Assembly (NCBI GenBank): GCA_020746995.1
Contig: JAGPXD010000004.1
Coordinates: 2,418,001-2,482,000 of the forward strand
Direction of reading: 5' to 3'
Source: Plectosphaerella cucumerina
Taxonomy: Eukaryota; Ascomycota; Sordariomycetes; Glomerellales; Plectosphaerellaceae
DNA: 64,000 nt
The notes beneath the pieces were generated by a model, which was not told the DNA's origin, ran no database searches, and saw nothing but the letters and a program-made list of their open reading frames with translations. This document shows positions 11,665-24,451 of this stretch, piece after piece (positions within the stretch are counted from its first letter, which is position 1; each line of letters opens with the position of its first letter). A program made the position numbers and the translations under genes.

Positions 11665-12499
11665 ATGCTCCTGTCACCAATGCAGCGGGCGCTCCCCCGG
11701 CTGAGGGGCGCCCTGAATGGAGTTCGGACAGTGTCGACTCTGCCCTCAAATCCTCACATCGTTCGTCTCGTCCCGCCGTCATTGGCGTTGCCTACCCTAA
11801 CACCTTGCGCTACAGAAAATCTTCCCAGCAGACGCATCACGAGCCTCCTTCCTCATCAGCTACCTCGACTCGGACCCCCCGAACCAGCGGCTGGCTATCG
11901 GCTTCTCGACCAGAGACCCCCCGACGACGCAATCATTCACCGAGAACCAGACGTTCACCAAGATCCTCAACGAGGTGCTGGTCGCGCACGCAGCGCAGGA
12001 CAAGGACCTCAAGGCGCAGGCGCAGGCGTTCGCAGGCCCTGGTGGCTCGAGCCTGGGGTCAGGGGGGGTCTTCTTCCCGCAACAGAACAGGAGGAGGAGC
12101 ACGTCCAAGAAGCAGGGCGCCGGTGGCGGCGCCGGAGGCAGTGGTGCCGGGGGAGCCAGCGGCCAGGGAGGCGCCGGCGGCGCTGGCCGGGGCGGCTACG
12201 TGCATCTCAGCGACTCGCGGAACCCGCCCGACTTTGGGCGCATCGCCTGGCCTGAGGACATCCTCGGCAGCGTTGAGGTGGACGCAGAGGGCACCATCAT
12301 TGGCAACCTGGAGCCCAGCGGGACATACCGGATCCTCACCAACGAGGGCATGTGAGTGACAGACTAAACCCCCGACGACGTGTCAGGTCGCACCGCAGCA
12401 GACTGACTGACAGGTCACAGGCTTGGGCTGAGCCCGTTCTTGAGGGAGAAGCTCGTAGCGAGACTGCGTGAGGAAGAGCAGAAGGATAGGTCGAGCTGA
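11665..12499 (+). CDS. Conserved fungal protein of unknown function, probably mitochondrial
   Basis: Exons 11665-11760, 11816-12351 and 12421-12499, 236 aa. The introns are GTTCGT...CTAAC...TACAG and GTGAGT...CTGAC...CACAG, both in phase. The N-terminus MLLSPMQRALPRLRGALNGV is Arg-rich with no acids, like a mitochondrial presequence. The body begins NPHIKIFPADASRASFLISY, continues with a FTENQTFTKIL segment, then a Gly-rich linker of about 40 residues (around plus 12110-12200). It ends with a compact region PPDFGRIAWPEDILGSVEV and YRILTNEGMLGLSPF. The pattern resembles an uncharacterised family I believe is shared among filamentous fungi; no biochemical function can be given. The second Met (codon 6) is an alternative start. 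Confidence 0.72.
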
Positions 12500-13697
12500 G
12501 GACCAAGGTGCCGAGGACGAGTGTACGATTTTGCGTCAGCTGTATGATGCTGGGTCGGCCAGATGTACGATGTGCTGGTGTATCAACGCGGGGCAAGTGC
12601 AGCCCACCTGAATGCACGCAATCCGAGCCATCGAAGCACGAACAAGCCTGATCAGCGGCAGTGGCATGACTCGCAAATTAACCGGTGCAGCGGATCCCAT
12701 GTGAACCGCGAAAGATGGGCGATCGGTGCGGGCGTTTTGCGGTCTCGCTGGTCAGGTCTGGTCAGAGACCGGCGGATGCCAAGTCCCGGCATGGCTTGCG
12801 TCTTGCTGTTGGCATGCAGCAGGTTGCGACCATGTGCGGTAATATCGAGGCCGTCCGGTGGCATCCATGGGACGTGAACGGGGGGTGTCAGGTCGGTCGT
12901 GGAATATGACATCTGACGGGGGGGCAGCCGGCTTTGGGAGTACGCCTTGACACGAGAGATGCAGAGATACCACGACCTGGTCAGCTTGATGACTGTAGCC
13001 CACGTTCCATGGCCTCTCGTCTGCTGATTGCAGTGTGATGTCTGTCCTGGAGGTGTGGTGAGGTATGTGAGGTCGGGTGGCTGGTCGGCACTGACTCCCG
13101 AAAACAACTGGACCCCCCCCTGCTGTGGCATCCGGGAAGACAGCGGGTGATGTGCAGATTTGGGCGTCCTGGCAAGCCTGGTTAGGGCACAGGCCACCTG
13201 GAGCCCCCAGCGGACAAAATGCCCTAACCTGGTTCAGCACCCCCCTGGCACACCCCCATCGCTGCGGGGGGTCAGGTACCCCTCCTTGCGGGGACCTCAC
13301 GGACCAATACTCGTCATGGCATTCACGCCTGCTTGGGCTGTGGTGGCGCCCGTCTGCCCACCCGACTCAGGTTCGGGTCCTTTCCCAAGACCAACCCACA
13401 TGAGAAGCGTGCCATCTCCAAACGCACGCACCGCATCGCTCACACGCACGTAACAGAAAATCGCTAGGATCCATCCCATCACACACCATCCTGGCAGAAA
13501 CGACGAGAAGAGAGACCCGCTCCACCAACGACGCACCGCAACCGCAACCGACACCACCGCACCGCAATCCGCATCCGCATCCGCACCCGCACCGCACCGC
13601 ACCACGACTCGCCCGCCCGACCGTCCCCGACCGTCGTTCCCCTCCCACCCCCGGGCCCCGCGACCCTCCCTCCCTCCTCCCCCCCTCCTCCGACGAC
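12500..13697. promoter_or_regulatory. Intergenic region upstream of SNF1
   Basis: About 1.2 kb. The last 250 bp are strongly C-rich and purine-poor on the plus strand (13440-13690), a common arrangement for fungal 5' UTRs and core promoters. GC-rich imperfect palindromic runs lie at 13250-13310. No coding gene is supported. Confidence 0.5.
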
Positions 13698-16102
13698 ATG
13701 GCCGCTCGTCCAAGCGGCTTCGACGACGAGGAGCTCACCATCTCCCTCTCGCCGTCCCAGATCCGCCGCCGCGCAAATGAAGGCTGGCGAGGCCCCGTCT
13801 CCCCTCCCGTCCAGCATCCCGACAACCCCTCGACACACGTGAGCGATAGAGCACCGGGAGGAGCAGGCGCATATCCCGTCATGGGGCCCCCCGACCACCT
13901 CCAGCCGCCCGGCGGCGTGCGCGAGAGGATCAAGACGGAGCAGCGTATCGGCGCCTACAAGGTCCTCAAGACCCTCGGCGAGGGCTCCTTCGGCAAGGTC
14001 AAGCTCGCCATCCATAACGGCACCGGCCAGCAGGTCGCCCTCAAGATCATCGCCCGCAAGAAGCTCATTAGCAGGGACATGGCCGGCCGCGTCGAGCGCG
14101 AGATCGAGTACCTGCAGCTGCTGCGGCATCCCCATATCATCAAGCTGTGCGTCTTTTGTTCTTCTCCTCCGGCATTCCCGCTCCATGCCTGCTGACTCTG
14201 CCCTTCCTCTCTCCAGGTACACCGTTATCAAGACACAAAATGAGATCATCATGGTCCTCGAGTACGCCGGCGGCGAGCTGTTCGACTACATTGTACAAAA
14301 CGGCCGCATGAAGGAGGCCGAGGCTCGTCGGTTCTTCCAGCAGATGGTCTGTGCCGTCGAGTACTGCCACCGACACAAGATCGTACATCGCGACCTCAAG
14401 CCCGAGAACCTGCTCCTCGACGACCAGCTCAACGTCAAGATTGCCGACTTTGGTCTTAGCAACATCATGACAGACGGCAACTTCCTCAAGACCTCCTGCG
14501 GCAGCCCAAACTACGCTGCGCCAGAGGTGATCGGAGGCAAGCTCTACGCCGGTCCTGAGGTCGACGTGTGGAGCTGCGGCGTCATTCTCTACGTTCTGCT
14601 GGTCGGAAGGTTGCCCTTCGACGATGAGCACATCCCCAGTCTGTTCGCCAAGATCGCGAGGGGCACATACAGCATCCCGCAATGGGTCAACTCTGGCGCC
14701 GCCACCCTCATCAAGAAGATGCTCGTCGTAAATCCCGTCCAGCGCGCCACCATCGAGGATATCCGGAGCGATCCCTGGTTCCTCATCGATCTGCCCAGCT
14801 ATCTGCAGCCGCCTGTCGAGGACTTTGTCAACACCGGCGCCGACCCCAACAAGGCCATTAACAAGAGCGACATCGCCCCTAATGCGACACCAAAGATCCA
14901 GGAGAGGCTGCACGACGAGGTCACCGACAAGATCAGCAAGACCATGGGTTACGGAAAGAAGGACGTCGAGGAGGCTCTGAAAGCCGATGAGCCGTCTGCT
15001 ATCAAGGACGCCTACATGATTGTCAGGGAGAACAAGCTGATGCTGAACAACGGTGAGCCGATACATGATGCCCTCTTACAACTAACCTTGCTGACAACTG
15101 CCGCAGACGTGGCATCTCTGACCGCCAACGACGATGGCTCTGGCAGCCCGCTACCCAGCGCCTCATCCGTGCGGTCCGGCATCTCGGCGCCGGGCGCCCC
15201 CAGGCCATACATCAGCAAGGTCGGTATCCTGCCGAGCAGCCTGCCGAACTACCACAAGGAGTATGTGGAGCGCGAAAAGGCTGGCTTTGATGAGCCGTCG
15301 CTGCCCGCGATCGTCATCGACGAGCACGGCAGCGGCGCCGTCAGGACCGAAGCCGACCGCGAGGAGATGGCCCGCCACCTGAAGCCGCACTCCAAGGGCA
15401 GTCAGGTCAGGCTGGATGAGTCGGGCGGTCGCCCTCAGCAGATGACGCCGGTGACGGCCCCTGTCAAGAAGACCAAGCCTGTGCGGTGGCAGTTTGGCAT
15501 CCGCTCTCGCAACGCGCCGTGGGAGGCCCTGCTGTGTATCCATAAGGCACTGCACAAGCTGGGCGCCACGTACTTGCCAGACGAGGACTTTGACAAGTAC
15601 AGGGAGCACGGAGAGGGCGAGCAGGGCGACAGCGCCGACGGTAGCTTCGTCGACGAGTACGGCAGCGGCACACGCCATTCGCAGACAGGCAGCGCATCGA
15701 CGAGCAGCATCGACCCCCTCGCCAGGTACAAGTTGCCGGCAGACCCGTGGCACATCAAGGTCCGCTGGGAGGTGCAGGGTATGGCTCCATCTCTCCTTTT
15801 TGTGTCGAACATACATACTGACCTTCACAACAGCCCTAGACAAGCACTGGAGGGAGAGCGGCAAGGACCGAGATCGCGCGCCGACGCCTGAGAGCCCTGG
15901 TCCCCAGAAGAACGACCCCATCGCGCTGCACCTGGACATCCAGATCTACGAGATGGAGCACGGCGTCTACCTCGTCGACTTCAAATGCTCGGGCTACGAG
16001 ACACCCGATCACCGGCTCATCGAAGACAAGGAGATCACGAGCCCATTCCCATTCCTCGACATGGCGGCCAGGCTGATCATGCAACTCGCCGACGCCGACT
16101 AA
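13698..16102 (+). CDS. SNF1: SNF1/AMP-activated protein kinase catalytic (alpha) subunit
   Basis: Exons 13698-14146, 14217-15052, 15107-15778 and 15834-16102, 741 aa. The kinase domain runs from about residue 86 to 337: LGEGSFGKVK glycine loop, VALKII Lys, HRDLKPEN (from residue 207), DFGLSN (D227), and T-loop NFLKTSCGSPNYAAPE with Thr242 as the expected LKB1/Sak1-type phosphosite. A UBA/auto-inhibitory segment follows (around YGKKDVEEALKADEPSA). The C-terminal regulatory domain starts near residue 553 (KPVRWQFGIRSRNAPWEALL) and ends LIMQLADAD. The kinase phosphorylates targets that relieve glucose repression and shifts metabolism when energy is low. The second intron (15053-15106) is 54 nt and contains no stop, so retention would insert 18 residues without breaking the frame; a branch site (CTAAC) and good ends favour splicing. 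Confidence 0.95.
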
Positions 16103-19100
16103 GCGGCCTGGACGACTCGGACAAAAGCCGGAGACACTCGTGCGCCGGCCCGATGCCACCTCGCATGGACATCGGCTCGATGCCACCCTGCGGCGGGGGC
16201 GAGAAGGCTGTGGGGGGTAGCAGTGCATGGCAGCATCGCTACCGGTAGCCTTCCTCCAGACGAGACGAGGCGAAGGCGATTCGCGAGAAGGCTGGCACGA
16301 CCCTCGGCGGCCTCTGGCTCTTTCTCATCTGGCCCCGGCCAGACCAGGCCAGGCCAGGCCGAGCCACGGTCACGCATCACCATTTTCATTTAACAGGGGC
16401 CCTTTCTCATCACACTCAAATGGAGTTTGGGCACAAGTCGCGACAGGTCCGGATAGAAGTGGTATTTTGTTGTACCCATGCTTTTTTGCTTTACAGGCTC
16501 GACCCCGGACGGATGCCACCATGACGGCGGCTTCTTGCATCGATGTCGATTGATTATCTAGTCTTTGTTTTTTTGGGTATACCCCAGCGGCGCGAGGGAA
16601 GGAAAGGAGGGGGGGCGTGGGCGGATGCGACGGGAAGGGAACGGTACCTGTGATGAGGCGTCAAGCTTCTGGGACCATTGACGACAGGAAGTGTGATACC
16701 TGCAGCAGCCTGATGAAGGCGGAAGCGGAATAGAACATGAGATTTCATGCCCCGTATCCTTTTTGAGAGGTGGCTTCGGGTGTTGGAGGAGACGACGACG
16801 CCCCCCTCGCCTCGTGACGGCGGTTTCATGGATCCTTGACGTTGTTCTGATTTTCTTTGTTCGGTGGCCCGTCGCTCACCGGGGCCATGGTACGGGGAGA
16901 GAAAGGCCACCACCCAGGACGTTGCTCGCCTATAAGGTTTGTAGCAGGCCGAGACAGGGCGGGCGGTGCTCGGTGGTGGCCTTGGCCCGAGGCAGCGGGT
17001 TTCGGTCTCGCTCAGCGAGCGAGCGAGAGGACAGGACGGGTTGGGCGATCATCGCGACGGCAAGTACCGCGAGGTACCTCCTCCCCCAATACACCGGCGT
17101 CCGCATCCATCCACCGTTTCGTTCACTTACAGGTATTCTCCAACCGACGGGCGACGAGCCTCCGCCAGCGAAGAGGCAGGAGAAAAGGTTAATTGACGGA
17201 GTCTCCGCCGAAATGACAAGTGACAGAAAACGTAAAGCCGGCTCGGTGTTATAATTTCTGCTCGCATCAAGGCTCTTGATAGGCATGGTTTTACGACGCA
17301 AGGCCAGGGGTACGGGGTACGGGGTACGAGTACTGCATCTTAGGCGAAGGGGGGGAGTGGCTGGTACCTTGCTTCGGTACCTAGTGAAAGGTAGGAGGCG
17401 TCCAAGTTGCGGCGTCATCTGATGAATCCTGACCAACCCCTCACCAAGCACCGACCAAAAGTTACATGGTTGCAACGACCGTCCATCCCGCACCTTTACC
17501 CTCGTGAGGGCCGCAGGCCGCAGGGAACAGGGGCGCGGAGTGTGAGGGGGAGCTGCACGCCGTCCCACGCTCGTGGGCGCGTTCATCCCTGTTCAAAGGT
17601 GTGTGTTTGCCCTTGCTCTTGCATGGAGCGCAAACGCAGGGGCGGGCCACCCCTCTTGGGCCTTGCCTTGCTTCTCGATGTCGACTTGCTGCGGGAGACG
17701 AGTATGTAGCCGGCGGTGGGCTACTTTGCGCCGAGGCGGCGCCGCCATCATGCGTTGTCACTCGTGGGCGAGGGTTGCTCGGGCTCTTTCGCAAGCTTTC
17801 CCAAGATGCTCGTCACGGCGCATACTCCGTTGAGCCCCGGCCTGCATCGCCGCGAGATTCGCATCATGGTTGCCCGTCGACTGTCACATGTGTCCGAGAC
17901 AATGTGTGCCAGGTTGCACGACAGATTGACCCTCACACACTGCCCGTCATGTGCGAAGCGAGAGACGCACCCGCTGCCGCCGCCATGTGTTCTCCAACGG
18001 GAGCTCGACCGGTCCACACACGCAGGGCTGCCGGCAGGCGCCGGACAACCCACCTGCTCCGGAGAGGGGGAGGATGCGGGCCCCGGCTCCGAAAAGGGGC
18101 CATTCCAACCGCCGCCGCGTCATTGTCTGTGGTGTGCCAAGTTGACGGGGCCAAATAGAAGCAGAACCGAGGCCGCGGCGAAGGAATGACGCCGTTCGCT
18201 CGTCGACGCCCACCGGTACGTCGTACTCGTAAGTGCAAGTCCAGGACCAAAGTTCCGCCCGACTGCTCGGTTTCTGGCGGCGCGCGCCGTGGCGGGGATA
18301 GGGGATACTAGTAGGGTGCAGTGCCGTTCCGACGGGGGGCCGACACCCTCCGAACCGCCGTCGTCCCGTGTCGCGGAAGCTTTGCGAGAACATCAGGCGA
18401 GAAATGTTATTTCTTGTGCTGAACGCCCTCTTCGTGGGCCCGGTTGGAACTCTTCTAGAAAGGTTTCGCTCGTCTGGCGGACTGAGCGCCGCCGCTGCCT
18501 GGTGCGGACTTCTCGTGCCGCTTGCTCCAGGGGCCGCCGCTGCTTGCTTACGATGCAGCACGCTCCGCTGCCCGTTGAACCTTAAATCACACAACACGTA
18601 TTTTCGGTCGTTCGGGCGGTACGTAGCCGCAGTCGTCAAGTTCGGGCGGGCGGTCAAAAGCTGGCTCCCGAGGCATCGGCTGTCTTTCTCATGGGCCTTC
18701 CCAACTGCCGAGAAAAAGGGGGCTGAATAGAGTTTGTCGCAAGCTGGCCTCCGCGCGCCTCACCTCACTCAGGTCGAAACCATCAAGTGACGAAATCGTG
18801 ATGGGCCTCCGACAATCGCCGCCGTCGCCGGGTCCGTCTCATCTCGACACGCCCCCCCTTCTTCTTTGTCGGCTGCCATCCTTTTTTTCTTCTTCGATCG
18901 TCCGTCAATAGCCAAGGCATCTCGTTTTCGAAATGTCATATCATCTGTCGGTTGTCTGCCCGGCAATGCAGCCACGCCGGCTTGCAGGCATGTCAGCCCC
19001 CAAAATGGCAATAGGCGCGCGTGGGGACGCCTGTTTAGCTTCGGATAGGCATGTCAGTGGGTGTGTGAGCCGTTAAGGTTCGCGCGCACAGCGTCAACAG

Positions 19101-19495
19101 CTCGCGCCACGCCTGATCCCCCATCTTCTCGTCACACGTCCATCGTCCGTCCGTCCCTTCAAGCCACCCCGCCCGCTGCAGAAAGTCCGCAAGAAGACGG
19201 GTTGACACACGACATGGCATCGTGGCAGGTCCGAGCGAAAGCTGACCGCCGCAGCCGCGCGCCCGTCCCCAGATGGTCCCTTTCGTGGCGGCTTCGACCG
19301 CGACTTGGTGCAGGACAGTCGTTCAGGGGTTCTGTTCACCGAACCTCACTCGCTCGCTCGCTTCAGCGCGCCTTGCCTGGATGGTACGGCCCCTAGGCAT
19401 GACGTATCCGGCTCCAGGCCTTCCGAGACCATTGATTTCTTCGCTGCCCTGTTTGCTTCCGACGCGCTTCGGATCAAGTGGTCATTAAACTCTAC
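16103..19495. other. Long intergenic region, no gene supported
   Basis: About 3.4 kb between the SNF1 stop and the PNGase A stop. Only overlapping, Arg/Pro-rich chance ORFs are present on both strands. The SNF1 3' UTR must start it. A 7-bp unit GGGGTAC is repeated three times in tandem at 17307-17327. Confidence 0.5.
17307..17327. repeat. Three tandem copies of GGGGTAC
   Basis: A perfect 7-bp direct repeat, three units, followed by a partial GAGTAC. It is in a non-coding region and no function is known. Confidence 0.7.
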
Positions 19496-21645
19496 TCAGC
19501 CACCGTAGAGTTCGGGCATGTCTCGTAGGATCTCGCCCGAGTCAGGAGGCACATTGCCGAATTGCCTTTTGACCGGTGCAAAGTGTCCAAGGTGCTCGCC
19601 CCCGACATCCGCCACGGGTCCTTCCCAGCTGTGCAGGGTCATGCCCCCCCGGCCTCGCTCGTGATCAGATACGACCGTGTCATTGATCGCCGAGACATGG
19701 CGTAAGTATAGCTCCTCTGTGACCGGGGGGCCGCCGGGAGCGAGGCTGAGACGCAGCCCGTCAAACGCAAATCGCTGCTGCGTTGACCCAAATCCGCTGC
19801 TATGCTTCCTGTCGCCGGATTGGCGGAATGCAGCCCGTCCGTCGCGCCAAGTCGACAACCTCGAACCCTGGAAGCGCGGCCCGGGCTCGCCACCCGACGA
19901 CTGGGCTATCTCGATGCCTGTTGGGAAGGTAGCCGCACCGATTATCTCGAGGATCAAGGTCTGATTTAGCTGCGCATCGATGCTGAGCTCGTTGGACGGG
20001 CCGATGGCAAAAGTCTGGTTGGCGTGGAGCGGGTAGGAGTAGGCTGCGTCGTATCGCCGCGGACCTCTGGCGCGATCAATCCCTGTGATGTTCATCGTAT
20101 TGACCTGGCGCGCTCCGTAGAGGGCGACGTTTCCGAGGTTGCTGTACGAGAGCTCCTGCTTCCAAGACGCCTTCTGCTCGAGCCCATCGTTCAGTAGCTC
20201 GCCTTGGATGGAAATGGTACGTTGGACGTGCAGCGAGTACTCGAGCGCCTCGTTGACGCCAGACGCGTTTTGCGATTTCTGGGAAGAGATCAGGATGACA
20301 GGGTTCGATGGCTGAACTACCGGGGCCCGGCCCCTCGTCACGGAGCCGCCCTCGCCAAGCCAGACGAAGATCTTGCCCGTGACCACCCAGTAGTGGCCGA
20401 TCCTGTCAGTAAGTTCCGCCAGCTTGGCGTTGTCGTAGATGCCTGCGATGCGGATGTCAAACTTGTGTTCCTCACCGTCGCAGAGCAGCGGCAGCCACGG
20501 GGAGATGTCGATCTCATGCTCGCGTAGGTCAAAGGCGTCAAGGCCAACGATCGGCCGATGCAGGCTCGGCGACACGCCGCCGGTAAAGACGACAGGAAAG
20601 GGCCACTGCACGCCTGCAAGCTGGTCGTCGATGTACAGCTGCACCTCGCGGAACGGGCTGAGGCCGGGAAGCTGGCCAACAGTCTGGTTGAAGGCTCCAA
20701 CATCGCTCTGGAGGACGTTGCTCCACCAAAACTCCTCGGCAAGCTGCCCATTTGCCGAGATTGAGAAGACGGCGCGGTTGGCGTTTTGCGGGAAGCTGAT
20801 GGTCTCGGTGGCTTTCTGCTGTGGCACGGTCCAGGCACTGCTCTGGCCCGAGGCGCCTCGCCTCGCGGAGATGGGAATGACCAGATCCGCAGGCTCAGCC
20901 TCAGACAAATTGCCGGCGGTGAAGAAGGTGGCCGTCAGGGTGCAGTTGAAAGCGCCGGTGTATTTGTCGTCTATGCATTGGGGGGTGGGTTAGCTCAGCT
21001 CTAACACCGACGGACGAGCGGCGTGGCGTTCCCTACCGACGAGGTTTCCAAGGTCAAAGATGAGCTTCTGCGGAGCCTGCCAAAGGCTCAGATAGGGTGT
21101 CACGTCCTTGACGTAGGTCCACCTGATGCCGGGGTCAGGTTTAGGCTCGGCAGTCGAAGTGCGCCAAATCTCCGTGTCGTTGAGAAACATGAGGGCTAGC
21201 CGATCGAACTGCCGGCCCGCAGATGTGACGGTAAGGTTCAAGACGACACGGTCAAAGTCACAGCCGGGCGGCGTGTAGTTCCCTGGTTGGGGTCTCGGTC
21301 AGAATCTCACGCCCTGGTGGTTGAATCGGGGTGCTGCCTGAACCTACCGACAAAGGGTTTCCCATAGCTGAAGCCAAACGAGTGGTCCATCAGTTGGACC
21401 GAGCATGGCGAGCGGTGTGAGCCATCGTCTGCCTGAATAGGGCGGCCGTGAGGGCCCAGGACTGGCTGGGCGACCTGGAAGCACTCCAGAGGCGCGGGAG
21501 AGGTGTGGTTCTTTCGCAGGGAGGGGCCAGCATCTTCGTGGTCTCCAAGGTAGATTTGACCTGGGACGCGGGGTGATGCGAGGTCCAGGGCCGCGAAAGC
21601 GCCGCCAGCCAGGACGAGGAGGCCCCGCACTGACGAGGGATGCAT
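19496..21645 (-). CDS. Secreted peptide-N-glycosidase A family glycoamidase
   Basis: Exons 21645-21348, 21282-21037 and 20970-19496, 672 aa. Introns are GTAGGT...ACCAG and GTAGGG...CATAG, both splitting a codon after its first base. The N-terminus MHPSSVRGLLVLAGGAFAALDLA looks like a signal peptide. The body reads as the plant/fungal PNGase A family: LECFQVAQPVLGP, NYTPPGCDFDRVVLNLTVTS, RQFDRLALMFLNDTEIWRTS, the proximal KDVTPYLSLW, then FPVVFTGGVSPSLHRP and ISPWLPLLCDGEEHKFDI. Many Asn-X-Ser/Thr sites fit a secretory enzyme. These enzymes cleave the amide bond between Asn and the first GlcNAc of N-glycans at acid pH; in fungi the role is likely extracellular or vacuolar glycoprotein turnover. 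No transmembrane anchor is evident. Length is within the usual family range. Confidence 0.88.
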
Positions 21646-23251
21646 CTCCACGTTCCGTCTCTAGGCAGCTGCGTTTGGGCGACCTTTGATTCGAGCTGGG
21701 ACGAGGCTTCCTGGGAGGGAGAAGGAGTATCAAAATGCCAATTGGTGCAAGCCGCGCGTTTGTCTTCTTGCAGGCAAAGTCATGCCGCAGGTGGCCTGAA
21801 GTTGAAAGTCAGTTGTGTGCTTGAGAGGCAGCAGCGTGCTGAGGTGTTGCGTCCTGCAGGCGACTGTACAAGTATCCGGGAGTGGTGGGTCTGAAGGCAG
21901 CCCACGTGATACGGGAGGCCATACTGCCACTTTGCCGATCTAAAAGCAAGTCTACAACTGCCGTCCATTGACATGTTCTTGGCTGGTTGATCACTTGCAA
22001 TAAAATCGTCATCTGATTATCAGACAAACTCATCTGCACCACGAGTGAGAACAAGTAATCCCACACAGAAACAAGGTGATGCATTCAAGCTGTGGCAAAC
22101 TCCAAGTACGGGCTTCCGTAGTTGGCTTGCGGAGTTCTTAGTCAGCGCGGACCACATTGTTTACACATCCGCCTGACATCAACATCACGGCTCATGATTG
22201 CAAAATGAGAAAGAAGGCTCAAGTACGTTTTAAGAAGGATATATTCCCAGGTCTTGCGTGATCGCCTTCCTGGGCAGACTTTCGGCACTGCTGAGGTCTG
22301 GCCCTTCCTCCTAAGCCGCTTCAAGAAACAGATGATACCGCAGATGCAATGCCCATAAAATGCTGCTCAAAAATTGAAGGCACTGCTATATTGCCGCCTC
22401 CTCTTGGGTATGAAAAGGCGCCCCCGTGTGTATGATTATTGGGGCGTGGGGTAATAAAGAAAGGAAGAAAAACATGATGAGAGAGCCTCTCATGCGAGCC
22501 ACATAGCAGCCACGGCTGGGGCAACCGAGCCAAGATTCGCCCAACGAGCGACGCAGGGAGCGCGCGCATCGGGAGGGACACTCCGACCCTTGCCGTAAGC
22601 CGCAGGACACTCCGACGTTGCCTCCCAAGGAAGCAATTGGCCAGGCGCGACAGGGAGCAGATCCCCGGTCGATCTTCCCATGGGTTTGCTTGCCCGTCGG
22701 AGCCAGGCACTTTCCCCACGCCAGGCTTCATGCGCGGAGAGTAGATATGCATGGCGGCAGGATATAACGCTCACTTTGCCAGCCACCCGCTCCTTCGGAC
22801 AGTGGATGTCTGAACGCTGAAAGTCCCGTCAGGCCGGCCCGCCAGGTCAGGGGGAGGGGTGGGGTAGTCCCCTTTCCGATTGGGTTGTTGCGGGGCGGCC
22901 GTCACAGTGACAGTCACTGCATCCTGATGATTGGGTATCTTGCCCAGACCGAGTCTTCGGCGGAATCAACACATGACGAGGTTGAGTTGGGCGGGGCCGG
23001 AGTGCTTTGGGCGGGATGCGCGGGAGTCGCGTCGTAGGATGCGCTGATAGCCAGGGGCTAGCTGAGAAGACCGGAGCGGGGGGTTGGTCACATATCCCAC
23101 GCCGGCGGGAAGCGTCCGGGATGGCTCCCGCAACCGTTTGCGTGAGGAACTAGAGCGGAACGTGCTGCAGGGCGGAAAGAGGCCTCTTCGTGTATGCGGC
23201 TGCCTCCCGCGTGCCAGGCTCGTCGGGAACCGCCAAGGGGTCCCTTTGGAC
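21646..23251. other. Intergenic region upstream of the PNGase A gene
   Basis: About 1.6 kb including the PNGase A promoter (its right-hand neighbour is also on the minus strand). Part of it (21940-22480) is noticeably less GC-rich than the surroundings. No gene is supported. Confidence 0.45.
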
Positions 23252-23551
23252 CTAGCCGGTCATGTTATCCCAGTAGCGCTTCCTGGCGCGCTGGGCAACC
23301 TCATCGGCAGTGAAGCGGTGCTGGAAGTAGTTGAAGACGGCAAACTCATCTCTCGTCATGACGTACGAGTCCGGGTTTGCCGTGATCTGAGCCCAGACTT
23401 GCGCCAGGGCGTTCTCGAGGATGTTACGCACGGTAGGATCTGACGCGCCGTCGGTGCTGTCTCTGGCGATCTCGAGGGCTTGTGTGACGTTGCTGGCCTG
23501 GTTCTTGGTCGGCGGGGCCGAGCAGTTTGCGCCTGTGCTGCCGAGGGCCAT
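23252..23551 (-). CDS. Small conserved fungal protein of unknown function
   Basis: The minus-strand frame from ATG at 23551 to the stop at 23252 encodes 99 aa. It starts MALGSTGANCSAPPTKNQ, has a helical middle with a conserved-looking block YVMTRDEFAVFNYFQHRF and ends RARKRYWDNMTG. The dense aromatic and charged C-terminal half reads like real protein, and I recall similar small proteins in other Sordariomycetes, though no function is assigned. The frame is open far upstream; an alternative Met at 23650 would add 33 residues, but they look like low-complexity 5' leader. A TATATATA stretch (23671-23678) lies on the promoter side. Confidence 0.6.
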   Translation of the reverse strand: MALGSTGANCSAPPTKNQASNVTQALEIARDSTDGASDPTVRNILENALAQVWAQITANPDSYVMTRDEFAVFNYFQHRFTADEVAQRARKRYWDNMTG

Positions 23552-23670
23552 TGTAGCAAAGATGGAGAGGTCCGAAGAGGATCGGCTACTGGAGAGGAGG
23601 TGGAGGGGGGAGTAGCAGTGGTGGTCTGGTTGAGGAGCGAGAGACAGCATCTTCCGCTGGGCGACAGAGA

Positions 23671-23678
23671 TATATATA
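23671..23678 (-). promoter_or_regulatory. TATA-like box upstream of the 99-aa gene
   Basis: TATATATA lies about 120 bp upstream of the ATG at 23551 in an otherwise GC-rich tract, a plausible TATA element. Its closeness to the alternative Met at 23650 argues for the downstream start. Confidence 0.4.
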
Positions 23679-24451
23679 AGTGTGCGTGTGCGTGTGCGCG
23701 GGCGCTTGTGTGAGGTGTTGAACGCGGGAACAAGGACCACAGAGTGATCAACCACGGCCTGGACGTGTTGTGGTACCAGGGAACGGCGAGAGAAATGGCC
23801 TGATGGCGAGGTGACCAAGCAGTGACCAAGGTAGACCGAGAGTGCGCGGGTGTCCGTGTCACGCAGGACGGGATCAAGGGTGGAGGAGAGGAGTGGACGA
23901 GGAGGAAGAGGAGGAGGCCTGAGGAAGTACTCGGTACCGTACCACAAACTTTCAATCAGACTGGGAGGCGTGTGATATGTTGTGCCTTGGCTTGCGTTGA
24001 CGAGGCAGGGGGACGTGGGAGAGGAGTGCATAATGGAGGCAAGTGAGCAAGATGGGGACGACCAGGTTCTCTTATAAGTCAGAGCGGCGGCCCAGGGGAC
24101 CAAATGCCATTCATTAGCGCCGCTCCAGAAAGAAGCAGGACCAGAAGCATCAGGCGGGACCCGGAGAAAGGGGGTGGAGAGGATCTCCTGAAGGCAAGTA
24201 CTTTACATGACTCCGAGGACTCGAGGTGAGCGTGAGGGAGAAGTCAACAGCCGCGCAAGGGGGGGGCGTGTGGTAGTTGGTGGTGGGTTGAGGGTTTGAG
24301 GGGGGCGTGTGATCGGGGAAAGGCTACCAAGTACCAGGCGGGCCCGAAGAATGGGGGACCGGACTCGACTCCCTCACCGTCTCAATCGCGGAGCACATCG
24401 GTCCAAAAGAGGCAGGGCAGGGGTGTGTCGTGTGTGCGCGCGCGCGCGCCT

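Noticed and set aside
13479..15066. Long minus-strand frames opposite SNF1
   Set aside because: Antisense shadow of the kinase exons; no protein-like domains.
23552..24103. N-terminal extension of the 99-aa protein to 283 codons
   Set aside because: The upstream part is Ser/Pro/Arg low complexity, contains the TATATATA element, and the first well-placed Met before the conserved-looking block is at 23551.
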